The notes: a model not told the origin generated them from the sequence alone. Numbered from the stretch's first letter, positions 44,895 to 55,334 are shown. The stretch: DNA of 64,000 bases from Maniola hyperantus (GCF_902806685.2 NC_048542.1:9656533-9720532); one strand, 5' to 3'. Translations and numbers: made by a program.

Positions 44895-45275
44895 AGTGGC
44901 CTGTCGCTCAGCGCGCTAAGGAGCGAGCTATGTTGGGTATCACTCTCAGGGATAAAATCAGGAACGAGGAAATTCGCAGAAGAACAAAAGCGACCGACAT
45001 ACATAGCTTAAAGGACTAGCAAGCTGAAGTGGCAATGGGCAGGTCATGTCTGTCGCAGAACCGACGGCCGATGGGGCAGACGTGGTCTGGAGTGGAGACC
45101 GCGTACTGGTAAGCGCAGTGTGGGACGACCTCCAACCCGCTGGACCGATGACCTGAAGAAGATGCTGGGGAGCGGATGGATGAGGAAGGCGGAGGACCGT
45201 GATTGGTGATGCGCTCTTGGAAAGGCCTATGTCCAGCAGTGGACGCAAACAGGCTGATGGATTGGATTGGACTGG
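44895..45275 (+). pseudogene. Decayed RTE-type LINE 3' end
   Basis: The plus-strand frame reads QRAKERAMLGITLRDKIRNE and then EIRRRTKATDIHSL, a conserved segment near the C-terminus of RTE-clade proteins. It stops soon after, and KLKWQWAGH and a GRWGR-like segment follow in other frames. The 3' end has TATGTCCAGCAGTGGACGCA and a run of TGGAT units typical of RTE tails. Frameshifts show it is dead. The minus-strand frames here are shadows. Confidence 0.8.
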
Positions 45276-45322
45276 AAGTACCCTGAATTTTCACTAATTT
45301 CAAAATTTCTAACAAGATCTTT

Positions 45323-45366
45323 ATAAAAATGCAAATCTACGCGAAGAAAGACGCGGGAATGTGCTA
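45323..45366 (+). mobile_element. Helitron 3' end remnant
   Basis: AAATCTACGCGAAGAAAGAC, GCGGGAATGTG and CTAG: hairpin and terminus only. Confidence 0.6.
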
Positions 45367-45620
45367 GTTCTTGGTAGAGTTAATGTTAAAGTTAAAATAC
45401 GTGGATTATTTTTTTCACCCAAACTTTGAGGTCAAGCTCAAATATCTTGTTATGTATGTGACATGAGTGCATGCATGAGAGTAAGTTTTTAACTTGATCT
45501 ATAACAACAGGTGGCCAAGTGTCCAATCTTGACCCGCTTACTATGTAAAGTGTAGCAAATAGCAATCATAAATTGAAAATGAAATTATTAACTTTTTTTT
45601 AATATATTTTACTAGCTACA
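45367..45620. other. No feature seen
   Basis: Unique AT-rich sequence. Confidence 0.4.
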
Positions 45621-45887
45621 TATTTTAATGTAGATAACTGGTACATACCACGATTAATTTGATGATTTAACTTGTCGATATTCCAACCCGATTGCACGGG
45701 TGGTGGTGCCGTCGATCAACCCGATTGCACGGGTGGTGGTGCCGTCGATCAACCCGATTGCACGGGTCGTGGTCCCGTTGGTAACCACGACCCGTGTAAT
45801 TGGGTTGAAATATCGACAAATAAAAACATCAAATTAATCGTGGTACTTATGTACCCGTTATCTACTTACATTAAAATAAGTTGTTAA
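45621..45887. mobile_element. Foldback element with an internal 33-bp tandem
   Basis: The arms AATGTAGATAACTGGTAC and GTACCCGTTATCTACTTACATT are inverted, followed inward by CCACGATTAATTTGATG and its complement. In the left arm a 33-bp unit starting CAACCCGATTGCACGGGT is repeated three times (45684, 45717, 45750), the third slightly changed. The repeat is a multiple of three, so a frame with QPDCTGGGAVD repeats is open, but nothing supports translation. Related to 35022-35225. Confidence 0.82.
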
Positions 45888-45997
45888 ACCACGAAATAAG
45901 CTCAAAATCATTATTTAACTAGCTGACTTAATCATGATGCAATATTAAGATTGATGACTGATAAGTTTTACATCCATACTATAACAGTCATGTTAAT

Positions 45998-46259
45998 CAT
46001 GATCAACCCATCGCCGGCTCACTACTGAGAACGAGTCTTCTCTCAGAATGAAAAAAAGCTTTGGCCATAGTCTACCACGCTGGCCAAGTGCGGATTGACA
46101 GACTTCACACACCTTGGAGAGCACTCAGTAATGCAAGTTTCTTCACGATGTTTTCCTTCATCGAGTGATATAATAATTCCAAACAGTTTGAGATATAATA
46201 TTCGTCCCAGGTCTCGAACCCCGGACCCGACGAGGTAGCCGAGACGTCTTAACCACTTA
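45998..46259 (-). mobile_element. tRNA-derived SINE, diverged
   Basis: The tail side has CATGATCAACCCATCGCCGG, then CCATAGTCTACCACGCTGGC, then the head with GGTCTCGAACC for the B box and AAGTGGTTAAGACG. The A box is partly lost. Confidence 0.78.
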
Positions 46260-47016
46260 TAATATTATACGATTATCGCAAATGATAATTATTGATAATC
46301 GTAACTTGCGTACTAAGCCCTCTGGAAGACTGTTTTTTCATAAGAATGTTTGCGACACCCAGCTATAGGATCACTTCATTTTCATGTCATTTCTATGTAT
46401 AATCCGTTTGATGGGTTTCTGTTTCACTCACAAGTCACAACGCATCGGCACTTACGCGTCACTCTGCAGGAATGATAGCCTTACAAAGATTGATAAATTA
46501 ATAATTTATATATGTACTTAGTTATAAGTAAAAACCCGCAAAGCATTAAATTTTGTAGCATGATTGTTATCGTATTTTTTCAAATACTTACCTATATTTT
46601 ATTTATCTTTTCAGATCATCATTTGAGGCTTCTTAGACAGGTATGTTCCTAAAATGATCTCACAAAACATTTTCAAATTATCTTTTGCATCCAAATGAGC
46701 GTGGCGCCACTGCAATCACGCGTCGTCGCCCTCTATGTTTCCACCTTTTCTGTTTTTGTAAATATGACAGTTTCATTCACAAAAATGGAATTTCGCAAAA
46801 ATCACTGACCTCTACTAATACAAGTACGCTGGACCTGCGTCTTGCGATTGGCGATTGATTTTCGCCATTTTGGCGCTGATAGACATAGTGAGCATCATGT
46901 GAGCGCACTCAGAACTAAATGTTAGTGGCTACTATGAGTATAGACTATGACTATGAAACATCCAACATGTCAAGACGAAGACCGTTTAACACAAAATACA
47001 GTACGCTGCCATTTTG
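46260..47016. other. No feature supported
   Basis: Unique sequence with a few GC-richer blocks near 46690-46900. No gene is recognised. Confidence 0.35.
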
Positions 47017-47061
47017 TATGGCACAATCTCTTCCAGCATACTTGTACACTTTCATTTCAGT
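47017..47061 (-). repeat. Fragment shared with 12473-12518
   Basis: The minus strand has CAAGTATGCTGGAAGAG and TTGTGCCATACAAA, matching the segment at 12473. The family is not identified. Confidence 0.5.
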
Positions 47062-47109
47062 TGAAAAAAAAGAACATACAAATGAAAAGTTACATAATGA
47101 TTTCATCAT

Positions 47110-47370
47110 AATAGGTATGAAACACACCGGCCATAATGATCGAGGCATTAAAATTTTATATTTTAGTTAGGTATAAAGAAGTGATCATCACAACAAACTC
47201 GCTTTTCTAAAGGTAGGTAGCTAGCTATGCCAAAACAAGCCATTGCGTCATCCTTGCACCAAATATTACTTATACAACAAAGCTGTGATAATATATGTAT
47301 GTAGGTATAACTAGTCCAACAATAGGTATGAAACACAACGGCCATAATGATCGAGGCATTAAAATTTTAT
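47110..47370 (+). repeat. 50-bp direct repeat with 161-bp spacer
   Basis: AATAGGTATGAAACACACCG (47110) recurs as AATAGGTATGAAACACAACG (47321). The following 30 bases, including GATCGAGGCATTAAAATTTT, are identical. There is one difference in 50 bp. Confidence 0.92.
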
Positions 47371-47885
47371 TATAAGAAAATTGATATTGATCAGTGCAAA
47401 TTGCCGTCTGTCGGTTTCGCAATATAGTAATCACATACGATGGGTGTTTTGTAATTCAAATTACTTAGGTACATCTGGATGATGTTGCGACTTTGTATGG
47501 ATTTGATTTTATTCACTTTTTAATACCTACTTTGATTGTAATGTTAATATTATGTGAGCCTCTCTGTGGAAAATCATATAATATGGAACGGGTATCCTTT
47601 AAAAACTCACAATCGTTCACGAATATCACTTATTATAGTAATATGTGATATCTAACACATTCAGATTAGGTCTAGGCATAATAATATTCTGAATGAATAA
47701 ATTTGTTTTTATTTGTTGATCCATGTAAAGTATGAATTCGGGACGAGTTAACTAGTTGTAATATAAGTAGGTATGTATATAATATCGATAATAATATCAA
47801 TAAAGAACGAATCATGAGACTAAAATCAAAGAACACAAAATTCACCTTTTGTATAGAGATGTTCTACCTACTATTTATAGCTCTA
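47371..47885. other. No feature seen
   Basis: Unique AT-rich sequence. Confidence 0.4.
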
Positions 47886-48121
47886 CTAGCTTATGCTCGC
47901 GACTTCGTCCGCGTGGACTATACAAATTTCAAACCCCTGTTTCACCCCCTTAGGGGTTGAATTTTCAAAAATCCTTTCTTAGCGGATGCCTACGTCATAA
48001 TAGCTATCTACATGCCAAATTTCAGCCCGATCCTTCCAGTAGTTTGAGCTGTGCGTTGATAGATCAGTCAGTCAGTCAGTCAGTCAGTCAGTCAGTCACC
48101 TTTTCCTTTTATATATATAGA
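47886..48121 (-). mobile_element. Non-autonomous Helitron (GTCA type), complete
   Basis: The minus strand starts TCTATATATATAAAAGGAAA, has about eight TGAC repeats and ends with CGCGGACGAAGTCGCGAGC and CTAG. A/T flanks. Confidence 0.88.
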
Positions 48122-48540
48122 TTATACAAAAACTGATACAATTGAAGCGTTTCTATTTTACGAGGAATATTCTAGTAATCTGGTGCATAAATAATAATAT
48201 TGTAGATTCGTAGAAAATCTTATTTCTGTATATCCATATCCATTTAGGGTAACTAAGGACCATACATAGAGATATAAACAATTACAAATGTATGCAAATC
48301 AGTTGTATCTACCTGGTTCCTACGCGTAAGCCAGTTGATCTGATATTCTTTGCGAGTACAAAACATTATTGTTTACTATAGGAAACAATATGAATGTTAC
48401 GTTACTATTATGATAGGTACAATATTACGCAATGTAATGTTTCAGCTATTGGCCTATATTTGTAAATATTTTTCAATACAAATGCATAATGCAATATTAT
48501 GATGACATAAGTTTTGCATCTATACAGTAACAGTCATGTT
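48122..48540. other. No feature seen
   Basis: Unique AT-rich sequence. Confidence 0.4.
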
Positions 48541-48860
48541 CATCATGATAAACCCATCGCCGCCGGCTCACTGCAGAGCACAAGTCTCCACTCAGAATGA
48601 GAAGAGGCTTGGTCATACTCTACCACGTTGGCCAAGTGCGGATTGTCAGACTTCACACACCTTTGGGAACATTATGGAGAACTCTCAGGCATGCAGGTTC
48701 CTCACGATGGTTTCCTTCGCCATTAAAGCAAGTGATATTTAATTAATTAAAAGTTAAAACGCACATACCTAACTCCGAAAAGTTAGAGGTGCGTGCCCGG
48801 GATCGAACCCCCGACCTCCGATAAGAAGGCGGACGTCCTAACCACTAGACTATCACAGCT
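48541..48860 (-). mobile_element. tRNA-derived SINE, full length
   Basis: Tail at the left with CATGATAAACCCATCGCCGC, body CACACCTTTGGGAACATTATG, head at the right with GGGGGTTCGATCCC and TAGTCTAGTGG in the reverse sense. The 68-codon frame in it is a shadow. Confidence 0.87.
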
Positions 48861-49212
48861 TACAATTATTGTAATTTTAACTTTTAACTAGTAGTTTTTC
48901 AGGTTTCAAAGCCCTGAAATTCCGTATACATACAATAACTCAAACATGTTTATCACCGCTCTATTAAAACTTAATGTGTATCATCTGTACCAGACCCAAC
49001 AAAAGGAGTGAAATTTCATACGACACCCGCGACATAGCAATTTGCTCTAACAATTACCTCGCCATTGTCTTTCCGTAGAAAGGGCGGAGTGTGAACGGAG
49101 AAAGTCGGCATTTTGCTCGACAGTCAGTAACTTAACTGACACTGACACTGTGCATACTTAATTATTAGGTAGGTATATAATATGATAATCTATATGTATA
49201 TTTAACTTCAAA
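48861..49212. other. No feature seen
   Basis: Unique sequence. Confidence 0.4.
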
Positions 49213-49430
49213 TCAGAACCCTTATTATAAATGCGAAAGTGTGTTTGTTTGTTGGTTTGTCCTTCAATCACGTAGCAACGGTGCAACGGATTGACGTGAT
49301 TTTTTTGCATGGGTATAGATAAAGACCTAGAGAGTGACATAGGCTACTTTTAATCCCGGAAAATCAAAGAGTTCCTACGGGATTTTAAAAAACCTAATTC
49401 CACGCGGACGAAGTCGTGGGCATCAGCTAG
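49213..49430 (+). mobile_element. Non-autonomous Helitron (GCGAAAG type), first of a pair
   Basis: TCAGAACCCTTATTATAAAT at the 5' end, GTGCAACGGATTGACGTGAT inside, 3' hairpin CGCGGACGAAGTCGTGGGC, CTAG at 49427-49430. The next element starts at the following base. Confidence 0.87.
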
Positions 49431-49644
49431 TCTATATATAAAAGAGAAAGTTGACTGAGTGACTGACTGATCTAGCAACGCGCAGCTCAAACTACTAGAT
49501 ATATCAGGCTGAAATTTGGCATGCATATAGCTATTATATGACGTAGACATCCGCCAAGGAAGGAATTTAAAAATTCACCACTAAGGGGAATATAGGAGTT
49601 TGAAATTTGTGTAGTCCATGCTGACGAAGTCGCGGGCATAAATC
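49431..49644 (+). mobile_element. Non-autonomous Helitron (GTCA type), second of the pair
   Basis: It starts TCTATATATAAAAGAGAAAG exactly at the end of its neighbour, and has TGAC repeats and GCTGAAATTTGGCATGC. It reaches GACGAAGTCGCGGGCATAA, but the last bases including CTAG are missing where the next MITE fragment begins. Confidence 0.83.
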
Positions 49645-49762
49645 GAAATGACGTCATTTTGACGTCAGCCGAAATAAAAATATACCATCAGCTCGAAATT
49701 TCAGTCTAGTGCTGACGTCACTAAAATGGCGGCCACGCTTATTAGCAATTTGCGGGACTTAT
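49645..49762 (+). mobile_element. AAAGTCCCGC-type MITE, 5' truncated
   Basis: It starts CGAAATGACGTCATTTTGACG, has two TGACGTCA sites at 49649 and 49660, and ends TAGCAATTTGCGGGACTT. It abuts the Helitron directly. Confidence 0.8.
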
Positions 49763-50210
49763 ATTTTGGAATTTACTTCAAGAAACAACAAACTTCAAAT
49801 TAAAATAATCATTCATTAGGTACTTAACTCGTTAAAACAATGTTGGTCGTATTGAAATTTTTTCTCAGAGTATTTTTGTTAAAAACCTTAAAGCTAAGCT
49901 AAATTACAACTTAAAGCTAACTTTTTGTCTTGTCTAAACTTTACCTTAAGTTAAATAAAATACTACGAATACTTATACTAGCGCTGTGCTCACTCAATTT
50001 GTGTCAAGGTGAATTTAGCTGTCAAAATGACAGTGCAAACGAGCAAAAAAGTAAAAAAATGCAACAGGCATTGAACTCCAGGGTGCGGTCAACATTAATA
50101 ATAATTAAGATTTTTAGAAAGGAAATTCCAATGGAATTACGTACCTTTATTTCCTAGCAGATGTGACTACAAGGGTAACCTGAAAGTGGCAGTTTAATCA
50201 TTTAAACTCA
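49763..50210. other. No gene supported
   Basis: A 75-codon frame at 49930-50157 contains a hydrophobic stretch (ILILALCSLNLCQG) that resembles a secretion signal, but it begins at TTG with no in-frame ATG nearby. I regard it as chance. Confidence 0.35.
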
Positions 50211-50341
50211 AACTGCCGTACTCAGAGTCGCTAATGGTTACTTAAGATTGAGTTAAAACGAGACAGATTTATGTGAGAGATATAGCTCTGTCTCGTTTTT
50301 ACTAAACTTAAGTAACGATTAAGCGACTCTGAGTACGGCAG
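50211..50341. mobile_element. Foldback element with about 56-bp arms
   Basis: ACTGCCGTACTCAGAGTCGC at the left is inverted at the right as GCGACTCTGAGTACGGCAGT. The arms continue inward through TTACTTAAG to AACGAGACAGA, leaving a loop of about 18 bases. No coding capacity. Confidence 0.88.
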
Positions 50342-50390
50342 TATGCCCTAACCGACTTCTACACGACATCGTAATGGACGGTTAGGCACT

Positions 50391-50679
50391 ACCCGTAGTA
50401 TAAGATTTTACGTCTCACCAAACCAAACCAAATTCGAGAGTCGAAATACTTCCGCGTTACAGTAAACTGTATCTTAAACGACTTGTTTTAAAGCTCAAGT
50501 TTGTCTACACTTCTACAGCCAGCGCACCAAGCGGAAACATTGCGAAATTAAAATCAGCGGCATTGAATATTTGACTTCAATTCAAGGCTCTTTAGGTCCA
50601 TTTTACTTTGATGTTATTGTGTTTCGACTCTCGAATTCTAGCAACGTTTGGTGAGACGTAAAATCTTATACTACGGGTA
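50391..50679. mobile_element. MITE with TA flanks and long terminal inverted repeats
   Basis: CCCGTAGTATAAGATTTTAC plus GTCTCACCAAAC at the left is inverted as GTTTGGTGAGACG plus TAAAATCTTATACTACGGG at the right. TA lies on both outer edges, consistent with a Tc1/mariner-type TA duplication. A second inner block, ATTCGAGAGTCGAAA, is inverted too. Confidence 0.8.
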
Positions 50680-50682
50680 CAC

Positions 50683-50755
50683 ATATCTGCCGGTAGAGTG
50701 GTAACTATAGCCACGGCTGAAGCCTTTCATCAGACGTCCCAAAACTATAGAGAAA
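50683..50755 (-). mobile_element. Second SINE family, short fragment
   Basis: GCCGGTAGAGTGGTAACTAT and CACGGCTGAAGCCTTTCATC match the reverse complement of the middle of 32141-32450. Confidence 0.6.
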
Positions 50756-52512
50756 CGTCAAATTCAAATCACTGTGCTTGAAAAACAAAACAACCTCGCA
50801 AAGTTTTTAATCTGATTATTTTAACGGGGCCTAATATAATAATGCCATGCAGTGCCATCGTTATAAGTCAAACAATTATTATTAATTCTAAAACTATAAC
50901 AAATTGAGATAATCACGACTAGATACACTTTCATTGACACGCTTAAAGGTTTACCTACTAAAAATAGAGTTTAAAATAATATATTATTAATAGTTTATTT
51001 AATAAAGATGTGAAGTAATTAGATATGAGAAAAAAAAAATATTCCAAAAAAATTGTTTTAGTTAATAGATATATGTACTTGTGTTTCTCTCAACTAGTGG
51101 AAACGTACACATAGCCATTGTAAAACATCAACTTCATTACATTTTCCTCATTAAATGTTTAATCTTGCCTAATACTCACAAGGCTTAGTTGGGACCCTGA
51201 TATTTGGGGTACCTGCCCAGAACCAGCCGTCCTTCTTCGTTCTAGCATGTTTCCGGTATTTAACCAAGGTCTGCTAATGAGAATAATTATTATTATTCTA
51301 AACCTATTTGACAGGTAACAAGTTTTTAGAAAGAATACTTGCTATCTGTTATAATCATTATAAAAGATATCTACTTCCTTGTTTGAAATTAGATATAATA
51401 CCTATTTCAAAAACATCGAAATGCTTCTACTAATTTGTTCCTGTGAATTTGTTCTAAGAACACGCAAATAGACGTCTCACGTCATGCCTCGCCCCTTTAT
51501 AACATTAATCGGATAACATCATAGATTAACCAAATTGAACTTTATCAATTAACTGTAAAGATTAGATTGAGAAGCGTAATTTTTAACTTTTATTTTATAG
51601 CTTTACGCCTAGACGAAGTAACAGTTATTTTTATTAGTATTCTAGATAGTCTACATTCGATTGTAAACGTACATTACGTTGTTCGTGTTTGTAACAGTTT
51701 TAAAATTCGTATTTCGTACTGACACAAATCAAAAATTTTATAGACCGCTATTATTTCCGTAATAATTGGTCTTTTACTCTCTACCTACTTATTTCTAATT
51801 TTCTTTTTATGTTAAATTGTCAGCATGATTACCTCTTTTTAATTTATGATGTCACTTTGTTTTATTTAAGTATGTTTTAGTTACATTTTTTGCAGTTCAT
51901 ACCATATTAACGTTCTATACCTAAATTAACATGTGATTTTATTTGTACCAAATTTTTTATACCAAAATGATTTAAAGGCTAAAATCAAGCTATAAAAGCA
52001 ATCCAGGTACCCTGTTGTTATACCGCTGTTTATATGAAGTGTTACGGATAAAATAATATACGAGTAGGTAAATACCTACAATACCTACTTTAAGGTTTGA
52101 GACGCGCGCCCGATGAAACTTCTGAACTGACCAACTTTAATCAATCTAACAGAACCGCCACCATTTCTAAAACTAAGTGCATATTTTAATAATAATTATT
52201 ATAGTTACTTAATAGTGACGTAATATTTGACCGTTTTAATTAATTAATTATTATGAGATTTATACCTAACTCTATTTGTTTAGCAATAAGGTACAAAGTC
52301 ATTCGTATCAAAGTAGAACTATGAACTATCCAAAGCGCGAACCGAATTGGTTCCGTATTTATTTGAAAAGTCAAGTACTATCGACAAAAAATGATTGTGA
52401 AATAAAAATAACTTTTGAGCAGTTTGAGCCGACGAACATACATAGATATCTCACGAAGTTTCTTCTTTTACATTATGTTATAAATATAGGTATGTATAAT
52501 ATTTTATAGATT
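50756..52512. other. Featureless 1.75-kb stretch
   Basis: AT-rich, with no recognised repeat, RNA gene or coding signal. It is the longest clean stretch in the window. A 77-codon frame at 52276-52509 has no recognisable domain. Confidence 0.45.
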
Positions 52513-52588
52513 ACTAGATGTTGCCCGCGATTTCGTCTGCGTAAGTTTCAGTGTTCTGAAAATCCCGTGGAAACTCTTTGATTTTCAA
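52513..52588 (-). mobile_element. Helitron 3' end fragment
   Basis: CTAGATGTTGCCCGCGATTTC and AAATCCCGTGGAAACTCTTTG. It stops where the GC-rich element begins and does not resume beyond it. Confidence 0.75.
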
Positions 52589-52768
52589 ATAGTACGCGAC
52601 AGGTCGACAAGGCAATCTGGGTGGGGAGTGGGGACACCCCACACACCCGCACAGCCCCCGCCCTATCCTGGTGCGGAATAGCGCAGTTGACGTGCGGGTG
52701 TGCAGAGCGTCCGCGTCCCTCTGCCTCATACCCCGATTGCCATCTCGACTTTCGCGTACCATACTATG
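52589..52768. mobile_element. GC-rich palindromic element
   Basis: Left ATAGTACGCGACAGGTCG, interior CACACACCCGCACAGCCCCC and GTGCGGGTGTGC, right CCCCGATTGCCATCTCGAC and GCGTAC. Frames that cross it on both strands (52514-52762 and 52621-53061) are shadows. Confidence 0.8.
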
Positions 52769-53070
52769 TCATAAAACTTGTAGTATTCTTTTCAATGACA
52801 TCCTTTTCAATCAGCCTTGACATACGAATATTTAACCTAATACCTATTATACAATTTGGCCATTCTGACCGTCTGATTGTAGAAGACGCAAAATTAACGG
52901 AAAAAATGTCGAGGTCACGACCGCAACATTTGATTGTGATAAGATCTAGTTTTCGTCCACTTTTTATAGAAACGTTAATACTATATCCGTGGCGTGGCAC
53001 TGATCTAATATCGTGGTCTATATCAAGCAAAACCATTTTACGTTTTATTGCTAGTATATAATATAATAAA
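52769..53070. other. No gene supported
   Basis: Open frames exist on both strands (90 codons on the minus strand at 52764-53036), but neither shows a recognisable domain. Confidence 0.35.
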
Positions 53071-53278
53071 TTAGATGATGCGCGCGACTTCGTCCGCGTG
53101 GATTTAAGTTTTTTAAAATCCCGTAGGAACTTTTTGTTTTTCCGGAATCAAAAGCATATGTCCTTCCCCGGGATGCAAGCTATCTGTGTATCAAATTTCA
53201 TGAATATCGGTTAAACGGATGAGCCGTGAAAAGCTAGCAGACAGACAGACAGAGAGACTTTTATAATATTAGTATGGA
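53071..53278 (-). mobile_element. Non-autonomous Helitron (CCATAC type)
   Basis: The minus strand starts TCCATACTAATATTATAAAA and ends CGCGGACGAAGTCGCGCGC, with CTAG mutated to CTAA. The GTCTGTCTGTCTGC and AACCGATATTCATGAAAT blocks are present. A/T flanks. Confidence 0.83.
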
Positions 53279-53281
53279 TTA

Positions 53282-53476
53282 AAACAATAAAATATCATTG
53301 CGTTAACGGTGAAGGAAAACATCGTGAGTAAACCCGCATGTCTGAGAGTTCTCTATATTCTCAAAGGTGTGTGAAGTCCGCCAATCCGAATTAGGCCAGC
53401 GCGTGGCAGAGTCTCTAAGAGGAGACTCATGCTCAGTAGTGGGCCGGTAATGTGTTGATCATGATGATGATGATAT
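53282..53476 (+). mobile_element. tRNA-derived SINE, 5' truncated
   Basis: AACGGTGAAGGAAAACATCG, GTGTGTGAAGTCCGCC, and a GATCATGATGATGATG tail. It lies three bases from the Helitron. Confidence 0.8.
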
Positions 53477-53835
53477 TTATAATAAACATTATTGAAAAAA
53501 GAAGTGAATATTTTACATTAATTGCGAGATGTATGCACTATAACAAAAATAGAGATAGATACCTTATGAATTTATAGGATATATTTTATTGATAGATAGA
53601 ATTATTTATGCTAACGCTACTCGCCCAGACGATAGCATATAAACTATAAAATAATAAGCAGATAAAGTGTAATAACTGAGCTTCTTACATAATGACTGTT
53701 TACGGTTGTGCTACTGCTGACCGTACCAACATAATGCATTGGTTACAGTTCCTACTACTAATAGTAGAGAACAGTATTAAAATTAATTGACCCAGACTTC
53801 TTTTGTATGTTTCTAGCTAGGTATACCGAGATAGG
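53477..53835. other. No feature seen
   Basis: Unique sequence. Confidence 0.4.
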
Positions 53836-54243
53836 TGGTGATAGCCTAGTGGTATTAGATGTCGGCTTCTATTTTCGGGGGGTCAGGAGTTTGATTCCGG
53901 GCACGCACCTCTAACTTTTCGAAGTTGTGTGCGTTGTAAGAAATTAAATAACACTTGCCTAAGAGTTCTCCATAATGTTTTCAAAGCAAATCCGCAATTG
54001 GCTAGCGTGGTGGATTATGGCCAGTGGCGTGCACAGGAGTTCAAGCCAGGGTATGCATTTAGGTATGAACTTGTTTTACGGCAGGTTATAATGAAAAAGT
54101 AAGCATTGATTTCTTACAATGAGGGTAAGCAGTGCGTTTATGCTTCCATGAGCTGCACGCCACTGATTATGACCTACACCCTTCTCATTCTGAGAGGAAA
54201 CCCGTTCTTAGTAAAGGACCGCCGATGGGTTAATAATGATGAG
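53836..54243 (+). mobile_element. tRNA-derived SINE split by an hAT-type MITE
   Basis: Head TAGCCTAGTGG and a degraded B box AGTTTGATTCC. The body runs to GTGGTGGATTATGGC, is interrupted by the MITE at 54022-54165, and resumes ATTATGACCTACACCCTTC and a GATGAG tail. Confidence 0.87.
54022..54165 (+). mobile_element. hAT-type MITE nested in a SINE
   Basis: It starts CAGTGGCGTGCAC and ends TGCACGCCACTG, 144 bp. The flanks are ATTATGGC (54014-54021) and ATTATGAC (54166-54173), an 8-bp duplication with one later change. It is the same family as 31421-31563, in the opposite orientation. Confidence 0.9.
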
Positions 54244-54757
54244 GTATGTACGATTCAAGAGAATTTTCGTATATCAATGGGTATAACCTAACTACATATT
54301 TCTGATCAAGTATTTTTTGGCAATCGTAATTCCATTTAAAATTGCACAGTCAATATAAAATATTTAAATGTAGAAGACGCCAAAATACGTAATGATACAA
54401 AATACCATTTCATTTTATCATACAGTTAGTTATAACGTTATAGGTTAATTATTATACCTAAAAAGCACACACTTGTAAAAAACGTTATGGATTCGAGGGC
54501 AATCGTGTCTAAACTAGAAGCCCTAGAAGAAGCCTGCCTAAGCTACTTTAACTAATAGACCATTTTTATCAAGTCTGAACGGTTTAGGGTTCCTTTATTC
54601 AAATGAAAAACCTGCGTAGCAATAACTTGAGTTACCGATACAAAGACGCCCAGTTTTCTATGTCGATTATTTTTATACAGTGCTTTTAAACTTGTACTTC
54701 GAATCAAATTTTTTTATTGTGCTACTAATGTTTAACGTAGCTGTTGTATTTTTGTTG
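54244..54757. other. No feature seen
   Basis: Unique AT-rich sequence. Confidence 0.4.
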
Positions 54758-54896
54758 GTTTTTAGGTTTCCATACCTCAAAAGGAAAAACGGAACCATTA
54801 CAGGATCACTTTGTTGTTTCTCTGTCTGTATGTCTGTCTGTCTGTCTGTCTGTCGGTCTGTCAAGAAACCTACATGGTACTTCCCGTTGACCATCT
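54758..54896 (-). mobile_element. CCGGCC-type element, 3' end only
   Basis: TTTTTAGGTTTCCATACCTC, GATCACTTTGTTG and a (CTGT)n run, then GTCAAGAAACCTACATGG. Frames here are shadows. Confidence 0.75.
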
Positions 54897-55130
54897 AATG
54901 TAAATAAAGCAAAAAAAAATAATTTAGTTATCATACAAGTTCGATCGCGAATGTTCTCTTTTAAAATGCATGTATACGCAATCAACGCTTTTCGACTGGA
55001 AAATGCACGACTGCAACGCACTGCAACTGCCTACGAAAAGTAATCTAAAAGTATTTAATTACTTCAGAAGTTCTCAGCTTTAGCTTTTAAGTTAAAGTGA
55101 ATTATTGTGAAGAAATCAGACATTAATTGT

Positions 55131-55305
55131 GGAATACCCTTTCGAGGTCAGTGTTTCTTGCCAATAATCATCCGGGTATCTTTAAAACAAGAATGAATAG
55201 GCACCTTCTAGGCAAACGCGTCCCATCTTAGGCCACATCATCACTTCCCATCAGGTGTGATCGTGGTCAAGCGTGCGCCTATACCTAATGAATAAAAAAA
55301 TAAAA
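55131..55305 (+). pseudogene. LINE ORF2 C-terminal fragment with A-rich tail
   Basis: The plus-strand frame reads NTLSRSVFLANNHPGIFKTR and then MNRHLLGKRVPS before a stop, with SSLPIRCDRGQACAYT continuing after it. This is the typical C-terminal end and adjoining 3' region of a lepidopteran non-LTR element of the CR1/L2/Jockey group. It ends in an AATAAAAAAATAAAAAAAAT tail. 5' truncated; no catalytic motifs remain. Confidence 0.65.
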
Positions 55306-55334
55306 AAAATAGGTAGGTACCATTGATTTTAATT

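Noticed and set aside
45016..45315. 99- and 96-codon minus-strand frames
   Set aside because: They are antisense to the RTE LINE tail, whose plus-strand frame carries the recognisable motifs.
45672..45887. Repeat-protein gene with QPDCTGGGAVD units
   Set aside because: The repeats lie in one arm of a foldback element and the frame is open only because the unit is 33 bp.
49930..50157. Secreted peptide gene suggested by a hydrophobic N-terminus
   Set aside because: There is no ATG start in frame, no similarity that I recognise, and the length is within chance expectation for this base composition.
52621..53061. 146-codon plus-strand frame
   Set aside because: Its first third is the GC-rich palindromic element, the rest has no domain, and open frames exist on the opposite strand too.
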